The notes beneath the pieces are model-generated. The model saw only the letters and a program-made list of their open reading frames with translations, did no database searches and was not told the origin of the DNA. Source: JAWHTC01 sp032586155 (GTDB lineage: Bacteria; Pseudomonadota; Alphaproteobacteria; Rhodobacterales; Rhodobacteraceae). Taken from it: a stretch of DNA of 64,000 nucleotides. Positions 16,635-25,560 of this stretch are shown in pieces (the stretch's first letter is position 1; every line of letters starts with the position of its first letter). A program made the translations under genes and the position numbers. Location of the stretch: the NCBI RefSeq assembly GCF_032586155.1, contig NZ_JAWHTC010000001.1:310001-374000 (forward strand), read 5' to 3'.

Positions 16635-19172
16635 GTGCAGCAAGAAGACCCAAATATCACCTTGATCACGCCAACCGCCCCGGTAGAAACCGCCCGCCAT
16701 GGAGGCCGGGCCAAGTGTCTGCAGCGGCTGGTGCGGCTTGATTTGCCAGTGCCAGAGACCGTCGCTCTAAGTTTCGATGCAGTTCATCGCATCGCAGCGG
16801 GTAACATGCCCGATATGGAGAAACTGCTGGTGCCTTTCGGAGAAACGCCACTTTTGTGTGTGCGCCCCTCGTCCGAGGATCCCGATTGGGGTGGTCCGGG
16901 TGCCGTGCTTAATATCGGGATGAACGATGCATCCTACGTCGACCTCGCCGATCGGCTGGGGCAGGAAGCCGCAGCAACGCTTTATCTGCGCTTTGTGCAA
17001 TCGTATGCTGTGCACGTTGCACGGCTTGATCCGGATGCGTTCGACGAAATAACCTTGACTGGGCAGGAGGGCCTCTCGGAGGCGCTGCGTCTTTACGAGG
17101 AAGAGGCCGAAGAGGCCTTCCCTCAGGAACCCGCAGTGCAATTGACTGCCGTGCTGCGATCTATGGCGCGGGCTTGGGAGGGGACAACGGCGCGCTTGTT
17201 GCGCCAGGCCAAAGGGGCGCCCGCCGATGCAGGGCTTGGCCTTGTGGTGCAGAGAATGGCGCTGGGTCTGGGGCAGGGGGAATGCGGCTCGGGCGTGATC
17301 CAACTTGTCGATGTGCATACCGGGCTTGAACAGATCACCGGGCGTTACTTGAGCCAGAGCCAGGGGCGTGACGCGCTGGAGGGCGAGGCCTCGCTTTACC
17401 TTGAAAGTGACCCGCGGGGGCCATCGTTGGAAAATACTGTGCCGCAGGCCTTTGCCGACCTGATCGCACATACACGGCTGATGCGTGAGAAGCTGCGTGA
17501 GGAAATGCAGGCCGAGTTCACCCTGGAAAACGGCAAGATTTGGCTTTTGGACGGGGTGCGGGTGCCGCGGACTGCTAGAGCCGCTGTGCGGATTGCCGTG
17601 AGACTGGCCGAGGATGGCATCATCCCGCGTGAAGAGGCTCTGATGCGGGTTGAGCCGCGTGCTTTGAACGAACTGTTGCACCGGCAGGTTGATCCCGAAG
17701 CCGAGCGTGAAGTGCTGGCAAGGGGGATCGCAGCCAGCCCCGGCGCGGCTTTTGGCGCCATCGTCTTTTCTGCCGCCGAGGCGCAAGCCAGCGCTGCCCG
17801 GGGTGAGCCTTGCGTGCTGGTCCGCCGGGAAACCAGCCCCGAGGATATTCGCGGCATGCATGCGGCTGCTGCCGTGCTGACTGAACGTGGCGGAATGACC
17901 AGCCACGCGGCGGTGATCGGGCGCGGACTTGGCTTGCCATGTGTGGTCGGGGCCTCTGACATGCGGTTCCAAATTCACAAGAAGGTACTGAGCGCGCCGG
18001 ACGGCCGGGTGTTTCACAAGGGAGACATGATCACTATCGACGGCACCGACGGAGAGGTCCTGGCGGGAACGCCGGCGATGCTCGAAGCGGCGACGGATGA
18101 TGCGTTCCAGACCTTGATGGGCTGGGCCGACGATGTGCGCGATATCAAGGTGCGTGCCAATGCTGACACGCCGGATGACGCCAAGACTGCGCGAAATTTC
18201 AACGTTGATGGGATCGGGCTGTGCCGGACGGAGCATATGTTCTTTGAAGCCGACCGCCTGGTGGTGATGCGCGAGATGATCTTTGCCGATGCGTCGGAAG
18301 ATCGCCGCGCGGCCCTGGAGCGGCTGCTGCCGATGCAGCGGACCGACTTTACCCGGCTGTTTAGAATCATGCAGGGCAAACCGGTCTGTATCCGCCTGCT
18401 TGACCCACCCTTGCACGAATTCCTGCCGCACGACCGGGCCGGACACCGCGAACTGGCCGAAGCGCTGGACCTGCCGCTCAGCGACGTGACCCGCCGGGTC
18501 GAGGCCTTGGGCGAATACAACCCGATGCTGGGTATGCGCGGAGTGCGTCTTGGCGTGACTGTGCCCGAGATTTACGATATGCAGGCGCGCGCGATTTTCG
18601 AGGCCACGATTGAGGCCAGCAAAGACGGTGCGCCGGTGGTGCCCGAGATCATGATCCCGCTGGTCAGTGCCAAACGTGAGGTCGAGATCGTCAAGACCCG
18701 CATCGACGCGGTGGCCGCAGCTGTGCACACCGAGACCGGGCAGGAGATTGACTACCGCCTGGGCGTGATGGTTGAAACTCCGCGCGCGGCGCTGCGGGCG
18801 GGCGAGATCGCGCCGCATTGCTCTTTCCTCAGTTTCGGCACCAACGACCTGACCCAAATGACCTATGGGCTATCACGCGATGACGCGGGCCGTTTCATGT
18901 CGGACTACGTGCAGCAGGGCGTCTACGCTGAGGACCCTTTCCATACACTGGACAGTGACGGGGTCGGTGAACTTTTGGAAATCGGGGCACAACGGGGGCG
19001 CGACGCGCAACCCGACCTGGTTTTGTCAATCTGTGGCGAACATGGCGGCAGCCCCGAATCAATAGATTTCTGTCGAAACGCCGGATTCGACTATGTTTCT
19101 TGCTCGCCCTTCCGGGTTCCAGTGGCGCGTTTGGCCGCAGCGCAGCTCGCCGTAAGTGACAAGATCGGGTAG
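16635..19172 (+). CDS. Pyruvate phosphate dikinase-like protein with degenerate ATP-grasp domain
   Basis: A protein of 845 aa with PPDK architecture. The central swivelling domain is intact, with the phospho-accepting His in ERGGMTSHAAVIGRG (about residue 424). The C-terminal PEP/pyruvate barrel is intact, with LGEYNPMLGMRGVRLG, FLSFGTNDLTQMTYG and the catalytic Cys in CGEHGG (about 800). The N-terminal nucleotide-binding part is eroded. The usual GGKGANLAEM reads GGRAKCLQRL, the glycine-rich VRSGA...MPGMMDTVLNLG region is shortened to CVRPSSEDPDWGGPGAVLNI, and the SRNPxTGE and GExLxxAQGEDVV motifs are missing. PEP/pyruvate phosphotransfer at the His could remain while ATP-driven dikinase activity is doubtful. 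The start is GTG with GAAAGG upstream. Confidence 0.78.
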   Translation: MQQEDPNITLITPTAPVETARHGGRAKCLQRLVRLDLPVPETVALSFDAVHRIAAGNMPDMEKLLVPFGETPLLCVRPSSEDPDWGGPGAVLNIGMNDASYVDLADRLGQEAAATLYLRFVQSYAVHVARLDPDAFDEITLTGQEGLSEALRLYEEEAEEAFPQEPAVQLTAVLRSMARAWEGTTARLLRQAKGAPADAGLGLVVQRMALGLGQGECGSGVIQLVDVHTGLEQITGRYLSQSQGRDALEGEASLYLESDPRGPSLENTVPQAFADLIAHTRLMREKLREEMQAEFTLENGKIWLLDGVRVPRTARAAVRIAVRLAEDGIIPREEALMRVEPRALNELLHRQVDPEAEREVLARGIAASPGAAFGAIVFSAAEAQASAARGEPCVLVRRETSPEDIRGMHAAAAVLTERGGMTSHAAVIGRGLGLPCVVGASDMRFQIHKKVLSAPDGRVFHKGDMITIDGTDGEVLAGTPAMLEAATDDAFQTLMGWADDVRDIKVRANADTPDDAKTARNFNVDGIGLCRTEHMFFEADRLVVMREMIFADASEDRRAALERLLPMQRTDFTRLFRIMQGKPVCIRLLDPPLHEFLPHDRAGHRELAEALDLPLSDVTRRVEALGEYNPMLGMRGVRLGVTVPEIYDMQARAIFEATIEASKDGAPVVPEIMIPLVSAKREVEIVKTRIDAVAAAVHTETGQEIDYRLGVMVETPRAALRAGEIAPHCSFLSFGTNDLTQMTYGLSRDDAGRFMSDYVQQGVYAEDPFHTLDSDGVGELLEIGAQRGRDAQPDLVLSICGEHGGSPESIDFCRNAGFDYVSCSPFRVPVARLAAAQLAVSDKIG

Positions 19173-19290
19173 GTCCGTGCTGTAGCTGCGCCTAAATCCT
19201 GTGGTTTCCCATGGATTCGAATCCGCTCTGCCGCTAGCTTCGATTTATCCTGACTAGACGGACTCGAAAAAATTGAATAAAAACCGGCGG

Positions 19291-19297
19291 GTTAACC
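19291..19297 (+). promoter_or_regulatory. GTTAACC box upstream of the cell wall hydrolase
   Basis: GTTAACC stands 41 bp before the ATG of the hydrolase gene, followed by a T-rich stretch (ATCGTTCATTTTTTGCG). The same heptamer followed by a similar T-rich CGTGAA tract occurs upstream of the gene at 33327. It resembles a CtrA half site (TTAACC). The rest of the 19173-19338 gap holds only a 12-bp palindrome (19213-19224). Confidence 0.35.
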
Positions 19298-19338
19298 GGT
19301 ATCGTTCATTTTTTGCGTGAAGTTTTGGGGGGCGTGAC

Positions 19339-19971
19339 ATGCGACGTTTCATTGCGATTTTTCTGACTCTGGGCCTTGGTTTGCCTGCATTGGCCGACAC
19401 AACGGTGAAGCAGCTAGTCTCCAAGGAGAAGCGAGCGCTGAGTGGCATCTCGGCGGTTCGGCTGGACAATCTGCTACAGCATCCGGAGCCGCATATGGCG
19501 TCGGGTGGCAAACCTGTGAACTATACGAAAAGCTGGCTGGCCTCGCAGCCAAAGGCAAGCGGTGGCGCACAATGGGCTTGTCTGGCCGAGGCGTTGTATT
19601 TCGAGGCGCGCGGTGAGAGCATCAAAGGGCAGTTCGCCGTGGCTGAGGTGATCCTTAACCGAGTGGACAGCCGCCATTTTCCCAATTCCGTTTGTGGAGT
19701 GATCAAACAGGGCACGGGTAAGAAGTACGCCTGCCAATTCACCTACACCTGTGATGGCCACAAGGAAGTGATCCATGAGCCCGCGGCCTATACCCGTGTG
19801 GGCAAGGTGGCCAAGGTGATGCTGGATGGCGGCGCACGGGCGCTGACCAGGGGCGCGACATACTATCATACTAAGGCGGTACGTCCCAGCTGGTCGCGCA
19901 AATTCCATCGTACAGCAACTATCGGCGTACACCACTTCTACCGCCGCAACGTGCGCCTGTCGAAGAACTGA
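19339..19971 (+). CDS. SleB-like cell wall hydrolase
   Basis: An exported protein of 210 aa. The signal peptide (RRFIAIFLTLGLGLPALA) is followed by a linker, and the C-terminal half is a hydrolase_2 (SleB-type) domain. Its features are CLAEALYFEARGES (with the likely catalytic Glu), AEVILNRVDSRHFPNSVCGV, CQFTYTCDG and GATYYHTKAVRPSW. Such enzymes cleave peptidoglycan, probably as amidase or lytic transglycosylase, in the periplasm. The ATG has a G-run upstream. Convergent with the DUF2125 gene. Confidence 0.88.
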   Translation: MRRFIAIFLTLGLGLPALADTTVKQLVSKEKRALSGISAVRLDNLLQHPEPHMASGGKPVNYTKSWLASQPKASGGAQWACLAEALYFEARGESIKGQFAVAEVILNRVDSRHFPNSVCGVIKQGTGKKYACQFTYTCDGHKEVIHEPAAYTRVGKVAKVMLDGGARALTRGATYYHTKAVRPSWSRKFHRTATIGVHHFYRRNVRLSKN

Positions 19972-19978
19972 CGCGGGT

Positions 19979-19996
19979 GGTGGGTCGAACCCCACC
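19979..19996. terminator. Hairpin between convergent genes
   Basis: GGTGGGT and ACCCCACC with a CGA loop form a near-perfect stem with one bulged base. It starts 7 bp after the hydrolase stop and ends 6 bp before the DUF2125 stop. It resembles the hairpin at 9747-9765 in sequence and position. Confidence 0.5.
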
Positions 19997-20002
19997 TGAC
20001 TT

Positions 20003-21001
20003 TTACCGTAGCTTGATGATAGGTGCCGATCCAAGAGGGATCGGGCCGAGCGACATCTGTCCGTCCCTGAAATCAAGAGGCAGGTCGAGCGTCTGGCTGT
20101 TGCCCGAAAGTTGGGCGGCAATGCCGAGTCCACTTTCCAGCGTGCCGATCCAATTCTCCGGCAGCCACCCGAGCTGTCGTAGAATTTCCAGGATGTCGCG
20201 CCAGTTGCGCGCCTTGAGGGTCAGGTTCCCTGTGGGGCGACCGCGTTCATCAACGCTCAGCTTGCCAGCCAGCGCCAGTTCCAGCTCGCCCCATTTCGCT
20301 TCGGCCAGTTTCAGCCGGATCTCGCGTGGTTGCGGGCGGCTGTTTTCCAGAGCACTCAGGTCCCAGGGCCGGTCGAACTTGACGCGGACATCGGCGCGCA
20401 GAGCGTCAAGGTGGCGGGGCAACTGCCCACCGGTGCGCAAAACCACGCCACCAGGCAAGGGTGGGGTCAAACCATCAGCATTGATCGCGATCCGATAGTC
20501 TTGCAACGCACCTTCAAGGCGGTGGGCGCCCAACTGCACCGCTTGAAGCGTGGTGGTGCCCAGCGGGCCCTCGACGGCCATGGCGCTGGCCACGAGATTG
20601 CTGCGTTCCAACGGATGTTTTTTGCCTGTACCCATGACAATGCTGGCCTGCATCTCGGCGCTGTCCACCTGATAGCTGGTGCCGGGGATCGTGATTTTCT
20701 GCGTTTCCGGCCAAATCGTAATGATGTGATTGGGCCTGTAGCTCAGTGCCAAGATCTGAAACCAAGGCGCTTCCCAGGCCCAACCGGTGCCAGGGTCTGC
20801 CAGAACAGGCTTATCAAAAGTTGTGTCAACGCGGTTGGGAAACCCATTGACCGTCAGTGCCGCGTATTCTGCTTGCCAGCCCTCGGCGCGTCGCGCTGTA
20901 AACCAGCTTTCGTAATCGGATTGTGCGCCGGTCTTTGCCATAAACCAATAGCCCGACCACCCGGCCGCAAGCACCAAGATTACCACTAGCAGTCGTTTCA
21001 A
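20003..21001 (-). CDS. DUF2125 domain protein
   Basis: A protein of 332 aa, anchored or secreted through an N-terminal hydrophobic helix (LLVVILVLAAGWSGYWF). The body matches the DUF2125 pattern of alphaproteobacteria: WFTARRAEGWQAEY near residue 33, NGFPNRVDTTF near 52, and a C-terminal stretch around LRQLGWLPENWIG. The function of the family is not known; a periplasmic envelope role is likely. Divergent from the ChaC gene with a 67-bp gap. Confidence 0.85.
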   Translation of the reverse strand: MKRLLVVILVLAAGWSGYWFMAKTGAQSDYESWFTARRAEGWQAEYAALTVNGFPNRVDTTFDKPVLADPGTGWAWEAPWFQILALSYRPNHIITIWPETQKITIPGTSYQVDSAEMQASIVMGTGKKHPLERSNLVASAMAVEGPLGTTTLQAVQLGAHRLEGALQDYRIAINADGLTPPLPGGVVLRTGGQLPRHLDALRADVRVKFDRPWDLSALENSRPQPREIRLKLAEAKWGELELALAGKLSVDERGRPTGNLTLKARNWRDILEILRQLGWLPENWIGTLESGLGIAAQLSGNSQTLDLPLDFRDGQMSLGPIPLGSAPIIKLR

Positions 21002-21068
21002 GATTTCTTCCCCTTCCCTCGATGCGCGGCTTGGTGTTTACAGGCCGAAGCAAGGAAGGGCCAGCGTT

Positions 21069-21599
21069 ATGACAATGTGGGTTTTCGGTTACGGTTCTCT
21101 GATATGGAACCCCGGTTTCGAGGTAGCCGAGAAGATGCTCGCGCGGCTGCCTGGCTATGTTCGCTCGTTCTGTATGCGCTCGATCCATCATCGCGGCACC
21201 GAAGAGCATCCCGGTCTTGTTTTGGCGTTGGACAAGATGGCCGATCACGTCTGTCATGGGGTCGGTTTCCGCGTGCAGGAAGGGCAGGAAGAAAAGGTGT
21301 TGGCTTACCTGCGGGAACGCGAGCTAGTGTCCTCGGCCTATCTCGAGGAAACTCATGTGATCATGCTCAAGGACGGTCGGCTGGTAGATGCGGTAACATA
21401 CGTGGTCGACACCGATCATGTGCAGTATTGCGGCGGGCTAGATTTGGAAGAACAAGCGCGGATCATTGCCGGGGCAAAGGGTGGCATGGGGCCAAACCAC
21501 GAATACCTGTTCAATACCGCCAGCCATTTGGCGGAACTAGGCATTCGTGACCCCGAATTGAGTTGGCTGTCAACGCGCGTGCGGATACTTTGCAGCTGA
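21069..21599 (+). CDS. ChaC-like gamma-glutamylcyclotransferase
   Basis: A cytoplasmic enzyme of 176 aa. The substrate loop FGYGSLIWNPGF at the N-terminus and the Glu of SSAYLEETHV are the hallmarks of the ChaC branch, which degrades glutathione to 5-oxoproline and Cys-Gly. The ATG at 21069 has AAGGAAGGG upstream; a second ATG two codons later is possible. The gap to the next gene is 115 nt, so an operon with the motor pair is possible but not shown. Confidence 0.9.
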   Translation: MTMWVFGYGSLIWNPGFEVAEKMLARLPGYVRSFCMRSIHHRGTEEHPGLVLALDKMADHVCHGVGFRVQEGQEEKVLAYLRERELVSSAYLEETHVIMLKDGRLVDAVTYVVDTDHVQYCGGLDLEEQARIIAGAKGGMGPNHEYLFNTASHLAELGIRDPELSWLSTRVRILCS

Positions 21600-21714
21600 G
21601 GCGGAAAACGATCCGGAAGTGACGCACCTGGCTGCGGCGTTAATTCCTTGGCTTGGTTTTAACTTCGCCTTATCATCACGCGGAAAGAAACAACGTGTCA
21701 GGAGCTGTGCCAAG

Positions 21715-22929
21715 ATGGACCAGCCGGACCGCGAGGCCGAGCCACATTTTTCCCATCCCATCCGGCAGATTGTGATGATGCTTGTCGTGATGGCGCTTTC
21801 AGCGGTCGGCATCTTCTTTGCCTTGCCGAGGGTGCTGCCGGTGTTTCTGGCCAACCCGTATCTCAACGGGTTCATCGGGTTTGTTTTTGTTATCGGCCTG
21901 ATGGCCTGTTTCTATCAGGTTTATCAGATCATCCGCTCGGTCGGCTGGATCGCAGCTTTCGTCGGAGAAGGGGATCATGACGCCCGCGCGCCGCAAATCC
22001 TTGCGCCTTTGGCAACGCTGCTGGCGTCGCGCGGTAAGCGGATGCAGATTTCATCGGGGTCAGCACGGTCGATCCTCGATTCTGTGGCCACCCGCATCGA
22101 CGAAGAGCGAGAGATCACGCGCTATATCGTCAATATGCTGATTTTCCTTGGGCTGCTGGGAACATTTTATGGTCTTGCGACCACCGTACCGGCCGTGGTC
22201 GACACTATTCGCAGTCTTGCCCCGCAAGAGGGTGAAGGTGGCGTTGAGGTGTTCAATCGGTTGATGACCGGGCTTGAGGCGCAGTTGGGCGGTATGGGCG
22301 TGGCTTTTGCCAGCTCGCTTCTGGGGCTTGCCGGGTCGCTGATTATCGGCTTGCTGGAACTCTTGGCAGGGCACGGCCAGAACCGATTCTACCGTGAGCT
22401 CGAGGAATGGCTAAGTTCGATCACCCGGCTGGGCTTTACCAGCGGCGAAGGTGAGGTCGGAACCGAACAAATGATGATTGCTGGCGTGGTCGACAGCATG
22501 GCTGAGCAGATGGAAGATCTGCATCAGCTCTTTACCCAATCCGACGTCAGCCGCGCAATGGTGGATGAAAAATTGGGCCATCTGACCGATGCGATTGAGC
22601 GCATGACCTATCGGATGAGTGATCAGAACCCGGTCAATACGGCGCTGATGCAGGTGGCCGAGGGGCAATCCGTGCTAATCGAGGAATTGCGACAGCGGGG
22701 GGCAAGCAACCCTGAGGGTGGTGGCATCGACGCGGAAAGCCGCATGCGGCTACGCTCGATCGATGTTCAGATGTTGCGTATCTTGGAAGAAATCAGTGCC
22801 GGTCGACAGGAAACCATGGCCGAACTGCGCACCGACATCAACGCGCTGGTCAAGGTTTTGAGCGATCAGGGCAAACCACGCACGTTGAAATTGCAGCCCA
22901 AGACCAAGCCCGTCGGCAAGGAGGGCTGA
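21715..22929 (+). CDS. MotA/TolQ/ExbB-like proton channel subunit
   Basis: A protein of 404 aa with membrane helices at about residues 17-40, 45-65, 140-165 and 195-220. The last two (YIVNMLIFLGLLGTFYGLA and AFASSLLGLAGSLIIG) form the channel signature of the MotA/TolQ/ExbB family. A long cytoplasmic stretch follows (about 230-404). Such proteins form pentamers around a dimer of a MotB/TolR/ExbD-like partner and turn ion flow into motion. The partner is the next gene, 3 nt downstream. The start is the ATG at 21715 with AGGAG upstream; the open frame before it lacks such a site. Confidence 0.85.
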   Translation: MDQPDREAEPHFSHPIRQIVMMLVVMALSAVGIFFALPRVLPVFLANPYLNGFIGFVFVIGLMACFYQVYQIIRSVGWIAAFVGEGDHDARAPQILAPLATLLASRGKRMQISSGSARSILDSVATRIDEEREITRYIVNMLIFLGLLGTFYGLATTVPAVVDTIRSLAPQEGEGGVEVFNRLMTGLEAQLGGMGVAFASSLLGLAGSLIIGLLELLAGHGQNRFYRELEEWLSSITRLGFTSGEGEVGTEQMMIAGVVDSMAEQMEDLHQLFTQSDVSRAMVDEKLGHLTDAIERMTYRMSDQNPVNTALMQVAEGQSVLIEELRQRGASNPEGGGIDAESRMRLRSIDVQMLRILEEISAGRQETMAELRTDINALVKVLSDQGKPRTLKLQPKTKPVGKEG

Positions 22930-22932
22930 TAT

Positions 22933-25284
22933 ATGGCCCTGTCACGGCGTACCGGTCAACGTTTCCAGGCCTCGATCTGGCCCGGGTTTGTAGATGCGAT
23001 GACCGGGCTTCTTCTGGTTCTGATGTTCGTGCTGACCATTTTCATGGTGGTGCAATTCGTGCTGCGGGAAACCATTAGCGGTCAGGAAAGCGAACTTGAC
23101 GCGTTGTCGGCAGAGGTGGCTGCACTGGCCCAGGCCTTGGGGTTGGAGCAACGCCGGTCGAGCGACCTGCAAACCCGTGTCGGCGAGTTGAACGCGACCA
23201 TAGAAACCGCTCAGGACGAGGCCACACGCCAGGCGGCCTTGATTGCCTCACTGTCGGCCGAACGTTCGGCACAGGATGCTGCCCTGGCTCAGGCGCAAAC
23301 CCGGATAGCCAGCTTCGAGGAAAAGGTGGCGGGGCTTTTGGCAGCGCAGCGGGCGGATCGCGGCACCATTGCCGATCTGGAAACCCGCCAATCCGAGCTT
23401 ATGAGTGAGCAGGAGGCGCTGAATCTTGCCTTGGCTCAAGCCCGCGACGAAATCGATGCCGGGACCGAAGCCGCGCGATTGGCGGCCGCCAAGCGTGAGG
23501 CGCTCGAGGCGCTGGTGGCGGGGCTGGAGGCCGAGAAGACCGGTCTGGAGAGTCGGCTGAGTGACGAAGAAGCCGGGCGTCTGGCCGAAGCGGCAGCGGC
23601 GGAAGCTCTGCGCGAAAAGTTGAAGAATGCTGATGCTGAACTGACGGCAATGACCTTGGCGCTGGAACAGCAGCGGCGCGAGGCCGAGGAAACTCTGACC
23701 TTACTGGCCGCCGCTCAGGCAGCGGGAGAGGATCTGGAGTTGCGACTTGCGGCGGCGTTGTTGGCGGATCAGGAGACCCGAACGGCATTGGCGACAGCCA
23801 ACACCGCCAGTCAGACGTTGGAGGCGCGGATTGCCACTCTGGAATCCGCGCTCGAGGACACCAAGGCGCAGGCGGCTGGGTTGGAAACTCAACTAGCGGC
23901 TCAGACCCGGTCGTGGGAGGAGCGACTTGCGGCGTCCGAGGCGGCGCTGGCCAAGGCCTTGGCGGATGCCGATGACAAATCGGGAGAGGTTGCGTCATTG
24001 AGCGCGCAGTTGGCGACGCTTGAAGCAGCATTGGCAGAAAACCGGTCCCATGCCGAAGGTTTGGCGGCGCAGCTGGAGGCGGAACGCGCAGGGCTGGAGG
24101 CGCGTTTGGCGGTCGCCGAGGCGGCGTTAAGCGCGGCGCATGATGAGGCCGCAAGCGAGCGCAAGTCGTTTGAGGAACGTTTGGCCGCGGCGCAGGCGGC
24201 GCTGGCGGCAGCAAAGGACGAGGGGCAGAACCTGGCCACTGTCAGGGATGACCTGAAAGACCGGCTGGCGGCTGCGGAAGCGGCGCTGGCTGAGATGCGG
24301 CGTCAGACGGAAAGCGCCACCAATGCGGCCGCCAGCGAGAAATCGGCGCTTGAAGCGCGACTGGCGCAGGCGCTGGCGGATGCGGAGGCCGGGAAGACAG
24401 CGGGTATCGACCGTGACGCGCTGCGCGAGCAATTACGCGCGGCACTGGCGGCAAAACTGGCGGCAGAGCAACAAGCCGAGACGGCCATGACCGAGGCGCA
24501 GGCACGTGAGGCGTTGTTGTCGACCGCGCGCGACGAACTGGCCAAAGAGGCCGAGATTTCGACTGAAGCACAGCGACAGCAGGAATTGCTGAACCAGCAG
24601 GTTGCGGCGTTGCGCTCGCAGCTTGGATCGCTACAGGCACTTCTGGACGACTACAAGGATCGTGATGCGGCGGCGCAGGTGCAGCTGCAGTCACTGGGCT
24701 CGGACCTGAACACCGCGCTTGCGCGTGCGGCAGCGGAAGAACGAAAGCGGCGTCTGCTGGAAGAGGCCGAGGCGGTCCGGCTAGCCGAGGAAAAGGCGCG
24801 GCTTGAGGCGGAGAAACAGGATCTGGAGAAATACAAGTCCGAGTTCTTTGGCCGGTTGCGTGATGTGCTGGGTAACCGCGAGGGGGTGCGGGTTGTGGGC
24901 GACCGGTTCGTGTTCTCGTCCGAGGTGCTGTTCCCGCCGGGCGGCGCGGAGATGTCGGCAGAAGGTGCAGCGCAGATTGCCCGGGTGGCAGCGCTGCTTA
25001 CGGACGTGGCGGCAGAGATCCCCGAGGAGATAGACTGGGTCATTCAGGTGGATGGGCATACAGACAATGTTCCCCTGTCAGGCTTTGGTGAGTTTGCAGA
25101 CAATTGGGAGCTGAGCCAGGCCCGGGCTCTATCAGTGGTCCGCTACATGTCCGAGGAATTGGACATAGCGCCCGAAAGGTTGTCGGCCAACGGATTTGGC
25201 GAGTTTCAACCCGTTGCCCAAGGCAACAGCGAAGAGGCTCGGACGCAGAACCGGCGGATCGAGCTGAAGCTGACCGAGAGATAA
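22933..25284 (+). CDS. MotB-like protein with very long coiled coil and OmpA peptidoglycan-binding domain
   Basis: A protein of 783 aa. A single membrane helix at about 15-40 carries an aspartate (Asp21 in WPGFVDAMTGLLLVLMF), at the place of the proton-carrying Asp of MotB. Residues about 45-640 are an almost unbroken Ala/Glu/Leu-rich coiled coil, with an internal repeat of the type RLAAAEAALA spaced 25-32 residues apart near 330-480. The C-terminal 130 residues are an OmpA/MotB domain (VDGHTDNVPLSGFGEFADNW, LSANGFGEFQPVA, QNRRIELKLTER) that should bind peptidoglycan. With the upstream gene it should form an ion-driven inner-membrane motor. Normal MotB is about 300 aa, so the inserted coil is exceptional. 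Confidence 0.85.
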   Translation: MALSRRTGQRFQASIWPGFVDAMTGLLLVLMFVLTIFMVVQFVLRETISGQESELDALSAEVAALAQALGLEQRRSSDLQTRVGELNATIETAQDEATRQAALIASLSAERSAQDAALAQAQTRIASFEEKVAGLLAAQRADRGTIADLETRQSELMSEQEALNLALAQARDEIDAGTEAARLAAAKREALEALVAGLEAEKTGLESRLSDEEAGRLAEAAAAEALREKLKNADAELTAMTLALEQQRREAEETLTLLAAAQAAGEDLELRLAAALLADQETRTALATANTASQTLEARIATLESALEDTKAQAAGLETQLAAQTRSWEERLAASEAALAKALADADDKSGEVASLSAQLATLEAALAENRSHAEGLAAQLEAERAGLEARLAVAEAALSAAHDEAASERKSFEERLAAAQAALAAAKDEGQNLATVRDDLKDRLAAAEAALAEMRRQTESATNAAASEKSALEARLAQALADAEAGKTAGIDRDALREQLRAALAAKLAAEQQAETAMTEAQAREALLSTARDELAKEAEISTEAQRQQELLNQQVAALRSQLGSLQALLDDYKDRDAAAQVQLQSLGSDLNTALARAAAEERKRRLLEEAEAVRLAEEKARLEAEKQDLEKYKSEFFGRLRDVLGNREGVRVVGDRFVFSSEVLFPPGGAEMSAEGAAQIARVAALLTDVAAEIPEEIDWVIQVDGHTDNVPLSGFGEFADNWELSQARALSVVRYMSEELDIAPERLSANGFGEFQPVAQGNSEEARTQNRRIELKLTER

Positions 25285-25488
25285 TTTCTAGTTGATTGGA
25301 GGGCGGGGCCCCGCATCGCCGCGTACCCGCTATGCGGGCTCTTGTCGATTTTGGGCACAGCCTCGCTTTGCCCAGGGGGCTGGCGTCGGGTCGAGGTGCG
25401 TCGATTGCGCCGGTCCGTGTGGGCGGGGTAGCGTTATGAGTATTAGGGCCAAGAAAGGGCAACTGGGATCGAGGTCTGTTACGGGGTG

Positions 25489-25526
25489 GTCACGAGAATT
25501 GATTGGCGTTTTGCTGCGCTCGTGAC
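25489..25526. repeat. Inverted repeat in a 276-bp gap
   Basis: GTCACGAG and CTCGTGAC form an 8-bp perfect inverted repeat with a 22-nt spacer, 34 bp before the MOSC gene. The gap 25285-25560 otherwise holds GC-rich sequence with short open frames that have neither ribosome sites nor familiar content. Confidence 0.35.
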
Positions 25527-25560
25527 GAGGGTGCCAGAAAGCTGTTGAGGAGTTTCTGGA

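Noticed and set aside
16767..18857. A 696-codon open frame antisense to the PPDK-like gene
   Set aside because: Composition is His/Arg/Gln-rich with no domain, and the plus strand carries clear PPDK motifs. Long antisense frames are common in GC-rich DNA.
19213..19224. GGATTCGAATCC resembles a tRNA T-arm loop
   Set aside because: No acceptor stem, D-arm or anticodon arm can be built around it; it is just a 12-bp palindrome.
21715..25284. MotA/MotB-like pair considered as a Zorya defence system
   Set aside because: No ZorC, ZorD or ZorE-like gene is adjacent, and the long coiled coil is on the OmpA-domain subunit, not on the MotA-like one.
25292..25525. Short open frame in the gap before the MOSC gene
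   Set aside because: No ribosome binding site, Arg/Gly-rich composition and overlap with an inverted repeat.
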